Source: Desulfobacterales bacterium (GTDB taxonomy: Bacteria; Desulfobacterota; Desulfobacteria; Desulfobacterales; CAFBRK01). Taken from it: DNA of 64,000 nt. Both the position numbers and the translations under genes were made by a program. The notes under the pieces were generated by a model. It was not told the DNA's origin. It saw nothing but the letters and a program-made list of their open reading frames with translations, and made no database searches. The stretch spans positions 37,812 through 101,811 of the forward strand of contig JAIPEL010000002.1 in NCBI GenBank assembly GCA_021737185.1. The letters are read 5' to 3'. Shown piece by piece: positions 50,152 through 61,000 of the stretch. Positions within the stretch are counted from its first letter, which is position 1, and each line of letters opens with the position of its first letter.

Positions 50152-52293
50152 TTAGTCTTCGTCTCCATAGGCGATTCGGCAGACAGTGGTCAAAGGACAG
50201 GCAGCTTCGCCGGCTTGGATGTGGGCGCGGTCATGCACGGCGCAAACGGCCTGTTCCATGGTCGGATACATATGATCCTCTCCGATTTTTTCAAGCAGGT
50301 ACGTCCGGTGCATCACCTTCATCACCGCCTCGTTCACCCCTGAAAAGGAGATGTCCACACCGGCGCTGCGGACCCGGTCCACCACCAGCGAAAGCGCTTC
50401 TTCTCCCGAGGCGTCCATGTCGTTGATGCCGTTGGCGGCGATGATGATGTGCCGCAGGTTCGTTTTGTTCATCAGCCGCTCGTTGATCTTGTCTTCCAGG
50501 TAGCTGGCGTTGGCGAAAAAAAGCGGCCCGTCGAACCGGATCAGGTCCACGTAGCGGCACTCGTCCAACTGGTGCATAAAGGAGATCCGGAAGGCGTCGT
50601 CCTTGTGCCGGGACAGGGAAGCCACCGTCGGACGCATGCTTTTATACAGGAATACCAGCAGGGACAGAACCACGCCGATCATGATTCCCTTGTCCAGGTG
50701 CGGGGCAAAGGCCAAGGTGGCGAAAAAGGTGATAATCGAAATCGCCCCGTCGTACCACTGGGCCCGCCAGGCGTGGATAAAACCGGTGACGTTGACCAGG
50801 CCGATGACCGCCATCATGATCACCGCCGCCAGTACGGCCTGGGGCAGGTGGTATAAAAGCGGGGTGAAAAACATCAGCACGATCACTACCGCCAGGCTGG
50901 TAAACACGCTGGAAAGCCCGGTATGGGCCCCTGCCTGGAGATTGACCGCCGAACGGGAAAACGACCCTGACGTCGGATAGCTTTTTCCGACGGCCCCTAA
51001 CATGTTTCCCAGCCCTTGTCCGATCAATTCCTGGTTCGGATCGAGGCGCTGGCCGGTCTTGGCGGCCATGGCCTTGGCGATGGAGATGGCCTCCATGAAT
51101 CCGAGAAGAGAGATGATGACCGCGTAGGGAAAAAGCTGCAGGAACACCTTCATGTTGATCGGCGGCACGGAAAGCGTCGGAAGCCCCTGGGGAATCTCTC
51201 CGACCACCGCCCCGCCGCCGATCATCAGCAGGCGTTCGGTGGAAAGCGGGGTGTTGCCGACTTTGATGCGCCATTTTCTTCCGTCTTCTGCGGCGGAGGG
51301 GTCGTCTTCGGAAAAGGGAACGAATACCGGGGATTCTCCGCTGCCCTGTCGTTTTGCAAACAGAAATTCCCGGATGGCGCTGCGAAGAAGGTGCGCCTCA
51401 TGGTGGAGGCGCTCGATCTTGGTTCCGACCACGGCCAGGTCATGTTCGGCATCGATGGCGGCAAACACGTCATTTCGCGCCTTGGCGTCTTCCAGTGCTT
51501 GATTCAGCGCCGCTCGCTCCTGGCCGAGTTCCGGAATCCGGACAGTCGCCTGGTTGAATTCGTGGATCCGCTCGACGGCGGCAGCAGATCGGATCGCCGA
51601 AATGTCCACCGTGAGGTTGTGTTCGAAGCCGGTGGCCCAGGAAAGGCCGATGGTGACGGCCACGGCCACCAGTACGTTGGGGATCTTGGGAGAAATCCGG
51701 CGAAGGCCGTACATGATGCCGAAGGCAAGCGCCCCCATGAGCAGGGTGGGCCAGTGGGTGTAGTGGGCCGCCGCCTCCAAAACCCGGACGATGGTTTCGT
51801 AGTGGTGTTCGGCCTTGTCCACATAGACGCCGAAGAGCTTGGAAAGCTGGGAAGAGGCGATGATCAGGGCCGCTGCGTTGGTAAATCCGTTGACCACCGG
51901 GTGGGACAGGAAGTTGACCACCAGGCCGAGGCGAAGAAGCCCCAGGCCGAACTGAAACACCCCTACGGTGAGCGCCAATACCACGGCATAGGCGATATAC
52001 CCTTCGCTTCCGGCCGTGGCCAGGGGCTCTAAGGATGCCGATGTCATCAGGGAAACCACGGCCACCGGACCGGTGGCCAGCTGCCGGCTCGATCCGAACA
52101 GCGCCGCCACGATCGGAGGCAGAAACGATGCATACAGGCCATAGTACGGCGGCAGGCCCGCCAACTGGGCGTAGGCCATGGACTGGGGAATCAGCACCAG
52201 GGCCACGGTCAGGCCGGCAACGGCGTCGATGCGGAACGCCTCGATGCTGTATCCTCTGAACCACTCCAGAAAGGGGAAAATTCTTTTCAGCAT
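50152..52293 (-). CDS. SulP-family anion transporter with STAS domain
   Basis: 713 residues. The SulP membrane part starts YSIEAFRIDAVAGLTVALVLIPQSMAYAQLAGLPPYYGLYASFLP and includes SHPVVNGFTNAAALIIASSQL and GSFSRSAVNLQAGAHTGLSSV. Between helices there is an extra hydrophilic coiled segment of about 110 residues (roughly 245-355) that typical SulP proteins lack. The STAS domain is at about 590-690. The anion could be sulfate, bicarbonate or an organic acid. Its start overlaps the tetR stop by seven bases. Confidence 0.85.
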   Translation of the reverse strand: MLKRIFPFLEWFRGYSIEAFRIDAVAGLTVALVLIPQSMAYAQLAGLPPYYGLYASFLPPIVAALFGSSRQLATGPVAVVSLMTSASLEPLATAGSEGYIAYAVVLALTVGVFQFGLGLLRLGLVVNFLSHPVVNGFTNAAALIIASSQLSKLFGVYVDKAEHHYETIVRVLEAAAHYTHWPTLLMGALAFGIMYGLRRISPKIPNVLVAVAVTIGLSWATGFEHNLTVDISAIRSAAAVERIHEFNQATVRIPELGQERAALNQALEDAKARNDVFAAIDAEHDLAVVGTKIERLHHEAHLLRSAIREFLFAKRQGSGESPVFVPFSEDDPSAAEDGRKWRIKVGNTPLSTERLLMIGGGAVVGEIPQGLPTLSVPPINMKVFLQLFPYAVIISLLGFMEAISIAKAMAAKTGQRLDPNQELIGQGLGNMLGAVGKSYPTSGSFSRSAVNLQAGAHTGLSSVFTSLAVVIVLMFFTPLLYHLPQAVLAAVIMMAVIGLVNVTGFIHAWRAQWYDGAISIITFFATLAFAPHLDKGIMIGVVLSLLVFLYKSMRPTVASLSRHKDDAFRISFMHQLDECRYVDLIRFDGPLFFANASYLEDKINERLMNKTNLRHIIIAANGINDMDASGEEALSLVVDRVRSAGVDISFSGVNEAVMKVMHRTYLLEKIGEDHMYPTMEQAVCAVHDRAHIQAGEAACPLTTVCRIAYGDED

Positions 52294-52907
52294 GAACCCG
52301 TCTCCTCCTCCTTGAATGAACCGGAATCCGGTGAAAGCATCCGTTTGCAGTTAGACAGAAGCTCTTCGTACAGGGTGGCAGGTTCGTACAGGTCGTGGTA
52401 CTTGAGCCAGATCAGGCCGTTGACCATGGAAAACAGGATCAGCGCGGTTTTGCGCTCGGGAAGATCCCGGATCGAGCCGTCTTCCAGGCCCCGGCGGATG
52501 GCCTCTTCGAACAGGTCCACCAGGGTGTTGTAGATGGCCTCCAGGTGCCCCCTGCCGTCGCTGCTGGAACGGGCGAATTCGTAGGGGTAGTGCCGCTGGA
52601 GCAGCCGAAACCACTGCTCCTTTTTTCCGGCAAGATAGAGAAAGAAGCCGATCACCCCCTCGATCATCTCCAGACCCGTGTCGAAGCGGCACTCGCGCAT
52701 GTATCCGCTAAACTCGGCCAGGATCCCCTCTTTGACGTCTTCGAGAATCGCCACCAACAGCTCGTTCTTGTTCTTGAAATGATAGAAAATCGTCCCTTCG
52801 GCGGAGTGGGTGATGCGCGCCAGGTCGGCCACCGAGGTTTCGTTGAACCCTTTTTCCGCAAACAGGATCGTCGCTGCTTCGAGGATGAGGTCTTTTTTCT
52901 TGGTCAT
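52287..52907 (-). CDS. TetR-family transcriptional regulator
   Basis: 206 residues. The N-terminal HTH is LILEAATILFAEKGFNETSVADLARITHSAEGTIFYHFKNKNELLVAIL. The ligand domain includes FFLYLAGKKEQWFRLLQRHYPYEFARSS and a C-terminal helix. It heads the SulP operon and probably represses itself through the palindrome at 52931. The ligand is not known. Confidence 0.88.
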   Translation of the reverse strand: MTKKKDLILEAATILFAEKGFNETSVADLARITHSAEGTIFYHFKNKNELLVAILEDVKEGILAEFSGYMRECRFDTGLEMIEGVIGFFLYLAGKKEQWFRLLQRHYPYEFARSSSDGRGHLEAIYNTLVDLFEEAIRRGLEDGSIRDLPERKTALILFSMVNGLIWLKYHDLYEPATLYEELLSNCKRMLSPDSGSFKEEETGSC

Positions 52908-52930
52908 CTGAGAAAATCCTTTGACTGTAC

Positions 52931-52975
52931 TGAGCGCTCACCACAAAATTAGCGAAAAGATTTCAACCTTGTCAA
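52931..52975 (-). promoter_or_regulatory. Promoter and operator of the tetR-sulP regulator operon
   Basis: On the minus strand TTGACA (52970-52975) and TAATTT (52946-52951) are 18 bases apart. Immediately downstream TGAGCGCTCA (52931-52940) is a perfect 10-bp palindrome of the TetR-operator type. A regulator bound there would block transcription of its own operon. Confidence 0.7.
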
Positions 52976-53052
52976 GCAAAAAATTCAATTCAGCTTTATA
53001 CGAATGATTGCAATATGTTAATCTGATGGAAGGTCCTTGCTGAAAAGGGTGA

Positions 53053-53262
53053 GAAGATTTCGGTCTGCACGAAAAGCTTCACCCCATCCAGAAGGCGTTC
53101 GTGAAAAACGACGCTCTGCCCCCCAAGGGCGGCGGCGAGCCTGCCGAGATCTGCATGGGCGGAGTCCTGGCCAAGGCGACCCACAATGCCACCGGCGCGG
53201 TGGTACGGCAGCTTACGAAGACGCCGGAGCGGGTCAAGGCGGCGCTGCGCGCCGCCGGGTAG
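53053..53262 (+). pseudogene. C-terminal scrap of a molybdenum hydroxylase large subunit
   Basis: One frame reads LHPIQKAFVKNDALPPKGGGEPAEICM, then LAKATHNATGAVVRQLTKTPERVKAALRAAG and stop. The GE(P).. then NATG..RxLxxTPERV pattern is the ending of xanthine dehydrogenase/aldehyde oxidoreductase molybdenum subunits. There is no start codon and the rest of a 700-residue protein is absent. It is a deletion remnant. Confidence 0.5.
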
Positions 53263-53637
53263 CTGCTGAGCTGCTGCTGAGCGAGAAAGATCAGGTGCCG
53301 GAGGTTAGCAAGCAGAGGACAGACGACAGAGGACAGAGGACCCGTCTTCGTCATGCCTTGGCGTGACTGCGCTGGAGGTGATCGATGTCCGATGTCGGAT
53401 GTCAGCAATCAGAAGACAGACAACAGATGACAGACGACAGCAAAAAGCGATTTTACCATGAGAGCCTTACGGTTTGGAGGTTAGTTGGAACCTTATTAAG
53501 CGCAAGCTTTACCTGGCGGGTTTTCCTAAAGGCTATAGACCGACTGGGAATTGCGAAGCCGAAAATGACGGTGGTCACAAGAAAGCATCGTGTATTTGCA
53601 TAATGTTGCCGCCTTACGCGAAAGCGAGTACAATCTG
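53263..53637. other. Low-complexity, repeat-rich gap
   Basis: Contains short tandem GACAGAGGACAGAGGAC-type stretches around 53310-53345 and a related AGACAGACAACAGATGACAGACGACAG stretch, written here in pieces, near 53410-53440. An open frame at 53385-53603 has no recognisable product. No gene is supported. Confidence 0.4.
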
Positions 53638-53711
53638 AGGAACCGGATGCGAGAAAACCGCACCTCCGGGTCTGTGCGGGGGGCGCCGGGTAACCGGCGT
53701 TCCTACCGTGA
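53638..53711 (+). ncRNA. Group II intron 3' end (domains V-VI) remnant
   Basis: The segment begins with GAACCGGATGCGAGAAAACCG, a 7-bp stem with CCGGGTC and an inner GATGCG/CCGCAC-type arm, as in intron domain V. It then has GGCGCCGGGTAACCGGCG and TTCCTACCGTGA, a domain-VI-like hairpin and a 3' end. This resembles the tail found after bacterial intron reverse transcriptases. No reverse transcriptase or 5' end is present, so the intron is a fragment. Confidence 0.5.
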
Positions 53712-53741
53712 GATATTTCTAACGAACCAGGAATTACGTAA

Positions 53742-54335
53742 GTGAAAATCCAATTCGATAAAGAAGATGCCGCAATGCTTAAAAAATATGCGCATGCCGA
53801 GATTTGTTTTAAATCATGCGCAGAATATTTAGATGTATTTCTTAAGGAAAATGTCCCATGGGAAAGTGCTAAATCTAGGGCACTCCTTACCGCAGCAATC
53901 ATTGAATATGCGAAGCCTTTTAAAAAAAGTAATGCTGTCGAGAGGATCGACGACTCAATCATCCCGAGCGAATATGAACAGGTGCACAAAATGATGATTA
54001 AGAGCCGTGACAAGTATGCTGCACATATGGATAAACACGGTCTCGATAATCCAGAAAGAGAATTCCACCGAGTACAAGTTATAAAGAGGGGTGCGATAAT
54101 ATATATTGATATAGAATCTCCGCGGATAAAGCGGAATTCAATAGAACACATCATGAGGCTATCAACGATTTTACAGGAAAAAGCAGAATACCATAGGCAG
54201 AAATATTTAAATAAATACAAGAAGAAAATGTTTAAATGCAAAGGTAGTATTAATTGGGAGCTGAAAATTGGAGATGATTTTTGTGGCCTTGCTCCAATAG
54301 ATCCTAACCAGGTTACAAATATAGAATGGAAATGA
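53742..54335 (+). CDS. HEPN-like protein in an AT-rich patch
   Basis: 197 residues from a GTG or from M at the ATG-like start as given; the sequence is AT-rich and lysine-rich, unlike its neighbours. SRALLTAAIIEYAKPF with RDKYAAH (Arg89-x5-His95) fits the Rx4-6H catalytic motif of HEPN ribonucleases, which act in toxin-antitoxin and abortive-infection systems. The family likeness is by eye only. No antitoxin partner was found next to it. The base composition suggests recent transfer. Confidence 0.55.
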   Translation: MKIQFDKEDAAMLKKYAHAEICFKSCAEYLDVFLKENVPWESAKSRALLTAAIIEYAKPFKKSNAVERIDDSIIPSEYEQVHKMMIKSRDKYAAHMDKHGLDNPEREFHRVQVIKRGAIIYIDIESPRIKRNSIEHIMRLSTILQEKAEYHRQKYLNKYKKKMFKCKGSINWELKIGDDFCGLAPIDPNQVTNIEWK

Positions 54336-55005
54336 GAGCAAAAATATAACCTTTCACTGGTGCGGACAATGTAGAAGCCGATCACAATAAGATTCAAAAG
54401 GGCTCTTCCGCCGATACTGCATCTTTGAGTTCACTCTCGACACCATAAAACAATAGCCATTCTCTACATCCCTCTACCCAAAATGAACTTATTGTATGTT
54501 TTACTGCACGGCTATATGTGCAATATTGCACTTAAAATTGTGCACTTCATATGGCTCCGGCTTCTGTGGGGATCTGAAAACAAAGGATTGCTCCTTTTCA
54601 GCTATCCGAATTTGCATATGATTTCATGGATTTTGGTCAGGTCCAAAAGTAGGCACGAATTTTGATAGGAAACTAAAGACTTATATAGCGTTGTGATTTA
54701 GGGAACGCCTATTGCCTTATTAAATTTCCTATCTGCCCTGTTGGGCAAATGGTGTAGTAAGACTCCCTATGCGAAAATAGCTGCACCAAGGCTAATTCAT
54801 AACGCTATTTTTCAGTGAAATGGGCGGCAGAATATAAAACAACCTTCTGTCAGGTCCTCGTGTAAATGCTGGGAACTTTTTGCAAGGATCATTTTAGAAG
54901 CTTGCTGAAAAGGGAACTTAAAAATCTTATGTGCGGCCTTATTCTTTTCCATTTCTTTTATAGCGAATGTCCAATCGACCCTGACTACCAGCAAAGGGGT
55001 GGGAA
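54336..55005. other. AT-rich gap
   Basis: About 670 bases of low GC. I see no gene with a ribosome site and homology; a 60-residue frame (54483-54665) is not credible. A perfect 14-bp palindrome GTGCAATATTGCAC lies at 54518-54531, perhaps a regulator site. The end, 54990-55005, contains the ribosome site for the next gene (GGGGTGGG). Confidence 0.4.
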
Positions 55006-58000
55006 ATGAACAGACTATTTACCGCAATTGCATGCCTGATTTTTTTGAGCTCAACCAGTGTCGCATTCCCCGGTGAGCCAAGCTTCGATTGCGCCAAGGC
55101 ATCCAACTCGGCGGAGCGGTCGATTTGCGGCTCAGACAGGCTGTCGCGGCTAGATGTGGAGCTTTCCCGACTCTACAAAAATGTCATCAATCAACTGCCG
55201 CCGGATGAGGCAGCGCTTCTGAAATCAGAGCAGTTGGACTGGCTGAAAGACCGGAATCGAAGATGTAATCAGAATGGTCATGAGGCAGAAACCTGTCTGG
55301 CAGAGATCTACCGGCAACGAAACGAGGAACTTGCGGCCATGCTGGTGTTCGATTCGTCGGCGGTGCCGGCCGGCGAAGAGCTGAAAGTACTGCGGATCAT
55401 ACCGAAAGGGGATGACGTTCTGCCGGGGCGGCAGATCGTTTTTCAGTTCGACCGTCCGGTTGTGCCCATCGGCCGGATGGAACGCAGCTCCGCAGAAATT
55501 CCCGTGACGGTGACCCCTGCCCTGGCCTGTGAATGGCGCTGGCTGAATACCAGCGCCCTTGCGTGTCAACTGCGCGAAGAAGACCAGATGAAACCGGCCA
55601 CTCGTTACGAGGTGGTCATGGCGCCGGGAATCACTACGGAACATGGCGCCCGCCTAAAAGAAACCGTCACGCACGGTTTTATTACGGCCCGACCGAAAGT
55701 AAGATTCCAGCGGTTTGTAAACTGGCTGTCGCCGGGGACTCCGCTGATCCAGATCACCTTCAATCAACCGGTTACCAAAAAGTCGGTTGAAGCAACCTTG
55801 ACCATGACTGCGCGGCGGGCCAAGCAGTCCGCTCCCGTCGGGGTCGTCGCCTTTCCTGACGATATGCCGCGGGAGTTGCCCTGGTGGCTTGCGATGGCCG
55901 AGGAGGAGGAGCAGCCCGGAGTCGATGATCGCTTCACCCGAGTCGGCGAGGATAAGGCGCGCAGAATCTGGGTGGTCGAACCTCGGCAAGAGCTGCCCCT
56001 GGATGAAACCATCTGGCTCGACATCGCCCCCGGGCTGGTCTCGAGCGAGGGACCGGAAACCGGTGCGGAACGTCGGGCTCTCGTCAGTTTTGAAACCTAT
56101 CCGAAATTCGAGTTCCTGGGACTGCGCTGCATGCCTAAGGGGGAAAAACGCCCCCGGGATTTCTCCCTCGCCGAGCTGCGCGAGTCGCAGGAAGAGGAGG
56201 GCCTGCAAGATCGGTGCGTCCCCCTCAATCCCATCGGCCTCATCTTTTCCGCGCCGGTGATGAACTCCCAGGTGCGTGACCATGTCTCTTTTTCTCCCCG
56301 CCTGGACGGTGAGCGCACCGACTACGATCCCTGGGAAAACAGGGGGGATTTTTCCCGCCTGGGTTATCCGCACCGTACCGGACGGCATTACCATGTCTGG
56401 CTCCCGGCATCTTTGCAGGCCGACCAGCGTTACTCGGTCGGATTCGATGTCGCTCAGCTGCAGGACGAGTTTGGCCGGCGGCTGACCGGGCCGGTGGATT
56501 TCAGCTTTGTTTCCAGCCATCGCGAACCCAAGCTGGTACTGGACCATAATTTCGCTGTGCTGGAAAAGGGGGCGGATAGTGATGTCCCGCTGTATGTCAC
56601 CAACCTGAACAGCGTCAGGGTGACCTACGACAAGCTGGGAAGTTCGCAGGTGCTCGCAGGGCTCTCGAAGACGGTGGAGGTTCAGGGTGCCGAAGATATC
56701 GCATACGCCATGCCGCTGGGGGTCAGGGAACTGCTAGGGGATTCGTCCGGGATCTTATATGGCTATCTGCATCCGGATCCGACACCGCCGAACTGGTATC
56801 GCGACCCTGCTGTCCTGGCCCAGGTCACGCCCTACCAGGTGCATTTCAAGCTGGGGCACTTCAATTCCCAGGTATGGGTGACCGATTTCGAAAGCGGCTT
56901 GCCGGTAGCGGGCGCAAAGGTTTCCCTGCTCAAGGGGGATTACGGCCATCTGCCCGGACTTCAGGAAATTGGACATGAAGCGACGACAGATCACGACGGA
57001 TTGGCAAAGTTGGCGGGGCTGGCAGATTTCGATCCCGATCTGAAGTTTGTCAACGGCGGCTACCGTGAAGAGCAACCGGGCCTTTTCGCCAAAGTGGAAG
57101 CCGATGAGGATATCGCCGTCCTTCCCCTCAATGGCAGCTTTGCGGTCCGGGGCGGCGGCACCCACCCCCGCCTTCAGAAGCGGGGTGGGCATACCCGCAG
57201 CTGGGGAACGACAGCGCAGGGCATTTACAAGCTGGGCGATACGGTTGAGTACAAAATCTATGTTCGGGAGCAGAGCAACCAGCACTGGATCCCTCCTCGG
57301 CGGGAGGGGTATGAGCTTCAAGTCGTCGACCCACAGGGCAAAATCGTCCACGAGGTTCAAGACATCACTCTGAATGAATTTGGAGCTTGCGACGGCCGGT
57401 TCAAGGTGCCCGAACAGGGAGCGGTCGGGTGGTATCGGTTTCGACTGATGCCGTCGAAAGCATCCGGAGAAAAAAAGTATCGCTTTACCTGGACCCCGAT
57501 GTCGGTCTTGATCAGCGATTTTACCCCGGCGCCGTTCAAGGTGAAAACGGAACTGAATGGAGACCTGTTCAAGGCGAAGGACCAAGTGGAAGTAACCTCC
57601 TTGGCAACCCTGCATTCCGGCGGCCCTTTCTCCGCAGCGGACATTCGGCTGACGGCAAAGCTTGCCCAAAAACCTTTTACGACCAGCAACCCGCTGGCGA
57701 AGGGCTTCACCTTCGGCAGTATCAGCGGCAGCTATCTGAACCGGGAGCAAAGCCGGCTGCTCGACGTCCGCGGGAAGCTGGACGACACCGGGCAGTACGT
57801 CGATGCCTTTACCCTGCCCGAGACGGGGATCTATTTCGGTTCGGTTACGGTGGAAGCCGCGGTTAGGGACGACAGGGGAAAATTTGTCGCCGCCACCGCG
57901 AAGGCGGACTACGCCGGTCGTGATCGCTTTGTGGGCCTTCGCAATACCCGGTGGCTATACAAAAAGGGACAGGCGGCGAAAGTGGAAGCCTTGGTGGTGA

Positions 58001-61000
58001 ATCAGGCGAGCGAACCGGTTCCGGGGGTGGCTGTTACGCTGGTCGTCAATCACCGCGAATACAAGGCGGCCCGCGTCAAAGGGCCGGGAAATGCCTACCT
58101 GACCAAAAATATCATGGAGTGGGTCGAAGAAACCCGCTGCAGCCTGCAGAGCGCCAAGGGGTCGCAAGCCTGTCAATTCACGCCGCGGCATCCCGGGTAT
58201 TACCAGTTTGTCGCAACTATCAAGGACTCGCAGGGGCGGGAGCACCAAACCAGGATCTATGGCTGGGTCACAGGAAGAGGAAGCGTCGTCTGGGATCAGA
58301 CCGACGATGCAACCCTGCAAATCATTGCCGAGCAGTCCCGTTACAAGATTGGCGATTCCGCCCGCTACCTGATCAAAAATCCCTTTCCGGGCGCGAAAGC
58401 GCTGGTGACCGTGGAGCGCTACGGCGTTCTGGACAGCTGGGTCGAAGCCCTTTCGACCAGTACGCCGATTATCGAGGTCCCGATCAAGCCCGATTATCTG
58501 CCGGGGTTCTACCTTTCGGTTGCCGTGGTTTCTCCCCGCGTCGCCGAGCCCCTCGGCCCCGGCCTGGTCGATCTCGGAAAGCCAAGCTATCGCATGGGAT
58601 ATGTGCGCGTGCCGGTGACCGACCCTTACAAGGAGATCGGCGTTACGGTGACCACCGACCGGGATGTTTACAAGCCGAGGAGCAAGGTCAAGGCAGTGAT
58701 CCGGATCGATTCCGGAAAACTCGGTGGCCGGCCGGATTGCGAGATCGCCGTCGCGGTGGTGGACGAGTCGGTCCTGGCGTTGAACCGCAGCGGAAAAGGA
58801 TACTACGACCCCTATGCGGGCTTCAACCACCTGGATGGCTTGGACGTCAACACTTACAGCCTCATAAGCCGCCTGGTAGGGCGGCAGAAGTTCGAGAAGA
58901 AGGGTGCCGACCCCGGCGGTGGCGGAGGGTCGGCCTACTCGCAACTTCGCAACCTGTTCAAGTACGTCGGCTACTGGAACCCGTCGATCCGGCCGGATAG
59001 CGGCGGCAGGGCCGAAATCGAATTTTCGGTCCCGGACAATTTGACCGGTTGGCGGATCCTTGCCCTGGCGGTTACCCCGGATGATCATATGGGTCTGGGC
59101 GATTCGGGCTTCAAGGTCAACCGCCCGACGGAAATCCGCCCGGTGATGCCCAATCAGCTTATCGAGGGGGACGCTTTCAAGGCCGGTTTCAACGTGATGA
59201 ACCGGACCGGCCGGGAGCGACGGCTCAAGATGGAGGTCGGCGTTTCCGGCCCGCTGGCGAAGGGGTCGAAACGGGCCTTTTCCTACGACATGAAGATCGC
59301 GCCGTATCAGCGAACGAACATCTGGCTGCCTCTGATAACGGAAGGCAGCGGCGATCTGAAGTTCGTTGCTGAGGGGGGCGATGCAGCGGATGCTGATGCG
59401 ATCGAGCACACCGTGTCGGTACATAAACGCCGCTCGTTGGAGACAGCGGCCAATTACGGCACAACAACCGCGGCTTCGGTCAACGAATCGATGAAGGTTC
59501 CTGCCGGCGCCCATGCCGATATCGGTGCAATCGAAGCCGTCCTCTCCCCCACGGTGATCGGCAATGTCAGCGGGGCGTTTCGATATGTCAAAGAGTATCC
59601 CTACCTGTGTTGGGAGCAGCGGCTGACCAAGGCCGTGATGGCCAAGGCCTATGTCCAATTGGACCCCTACCTGGATGCCACGACCCAGTGGCCCGATCCC
59701 GGCGGCGATATCACCGGGACGTTGGGGGCGGCCGCCAACTTCCAGGCGCCCAATGGGGGCATGGCCTATTGGATTCCAACCAACGATTATGTAAGCTCTT
59801 ATCTTTCCGCTTACACGGCCCTGGCTTTCAACTGGCTGAAAAAAGCCGGCCATCGTGTTCCGGAAAGGGTCGAAAGCCGGCTGCATCATTATCTGTTGAA
59901 CCTGCTGCGCCGGGATGAATTCCCCACCTTCTTCAGCCAGGGAATGGCCTCGTCGGTCAGAGCGGTCGCCCTGGCGGCGTTGGCGGAAGCCGGGAAGGTG
60001 TCTGCCGAGGACGTGGAAAGGCATGCGTCCCACATGCCGGAGATGGATCTGTTTGGCAAATCGCATTTCCTTCAGGCCGCCATCAAGACAGCGGAGGTGC
60101 CGCAAAGCACCATCCGTACCACGATTGACGCTATTCTCGGGGCTGCAAGCCAATCCGGGGGGAGGTTTCAATTCAACGAACCCTGGGACGACAGTTACAA
60201 ATACATTCTGGCAACGCCGATGCGTTCCAATTGCACTGTCCTGTCGAGCCTGCTCAGAGCCCAGACCGAGCTCGGCCAGGGCGCGGCGGTGGGCGATATC
60301 CCGTTCAAGCTGGTCCGGAGCATCAGCCAGGGCAGGGGCAATCGGGATCACTGGGAGAACACGCAGGAGAATCTTTTCTGCACCAATGCCCTGGTCGATT
60401 ACGCTGCGATTTACGAGCACGACAAACCCGATATGCGGGTTGCGGTTCAGCTCGACGATGAACCCATGGGCGAGGCGACGTTCACCGCCAAGTCCGACCC
60501 GCAAGTCACGGTCAGCCGGCCGATCCGCGCCGGAGACCCGGGACGTTCAGCGAAGTTGCACATCGCCAAAAAGGGACCCGGCCGTCTTTACTACGCTGCC
60601 AGAATGGCCTATGCCCTGAAGGAAGGGGCGGCCGATCGCATCAATGCGGGCATTGAAATCCGCCGGGAATACTCCGTGGAGCGGGACGGCAAGTTCGTAC
60701 TGCTGGAAAGCCCCATGAAGATCACGCGCGGCGAACTGGTGAAAGTCGATCTGTTTGTCTCCGTGCCAACGGCACGGCATTTCGTCGTGGTCCACGACTC
60801 CCTTCCGGGGGGCCTGGAGCCGGTGAATTCCGACCTTGCCACAAGCTCCCAGGTGGATGCGGATAAGGCAAGAGATCAGATGGCCGAGGGCTCCTGGTTC
60901 TTCCATCTCTCGGACTGGTCCTACTTCGGGCGCTATTTTTGGAGCTTTTACCACAAGGAGTTGCGGCATGATTCCGCGAGATTCTACGCTGATTATCTCC

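Noticed and set aside
54518..54531. Palindrome GTGCAATATTGCAC as a plasmid or phage attachment site
   Set aside because: Single copy, no integrase nearby except the TunR-like relic 50 kb away, and AT-rich DNA makes palindromes common.
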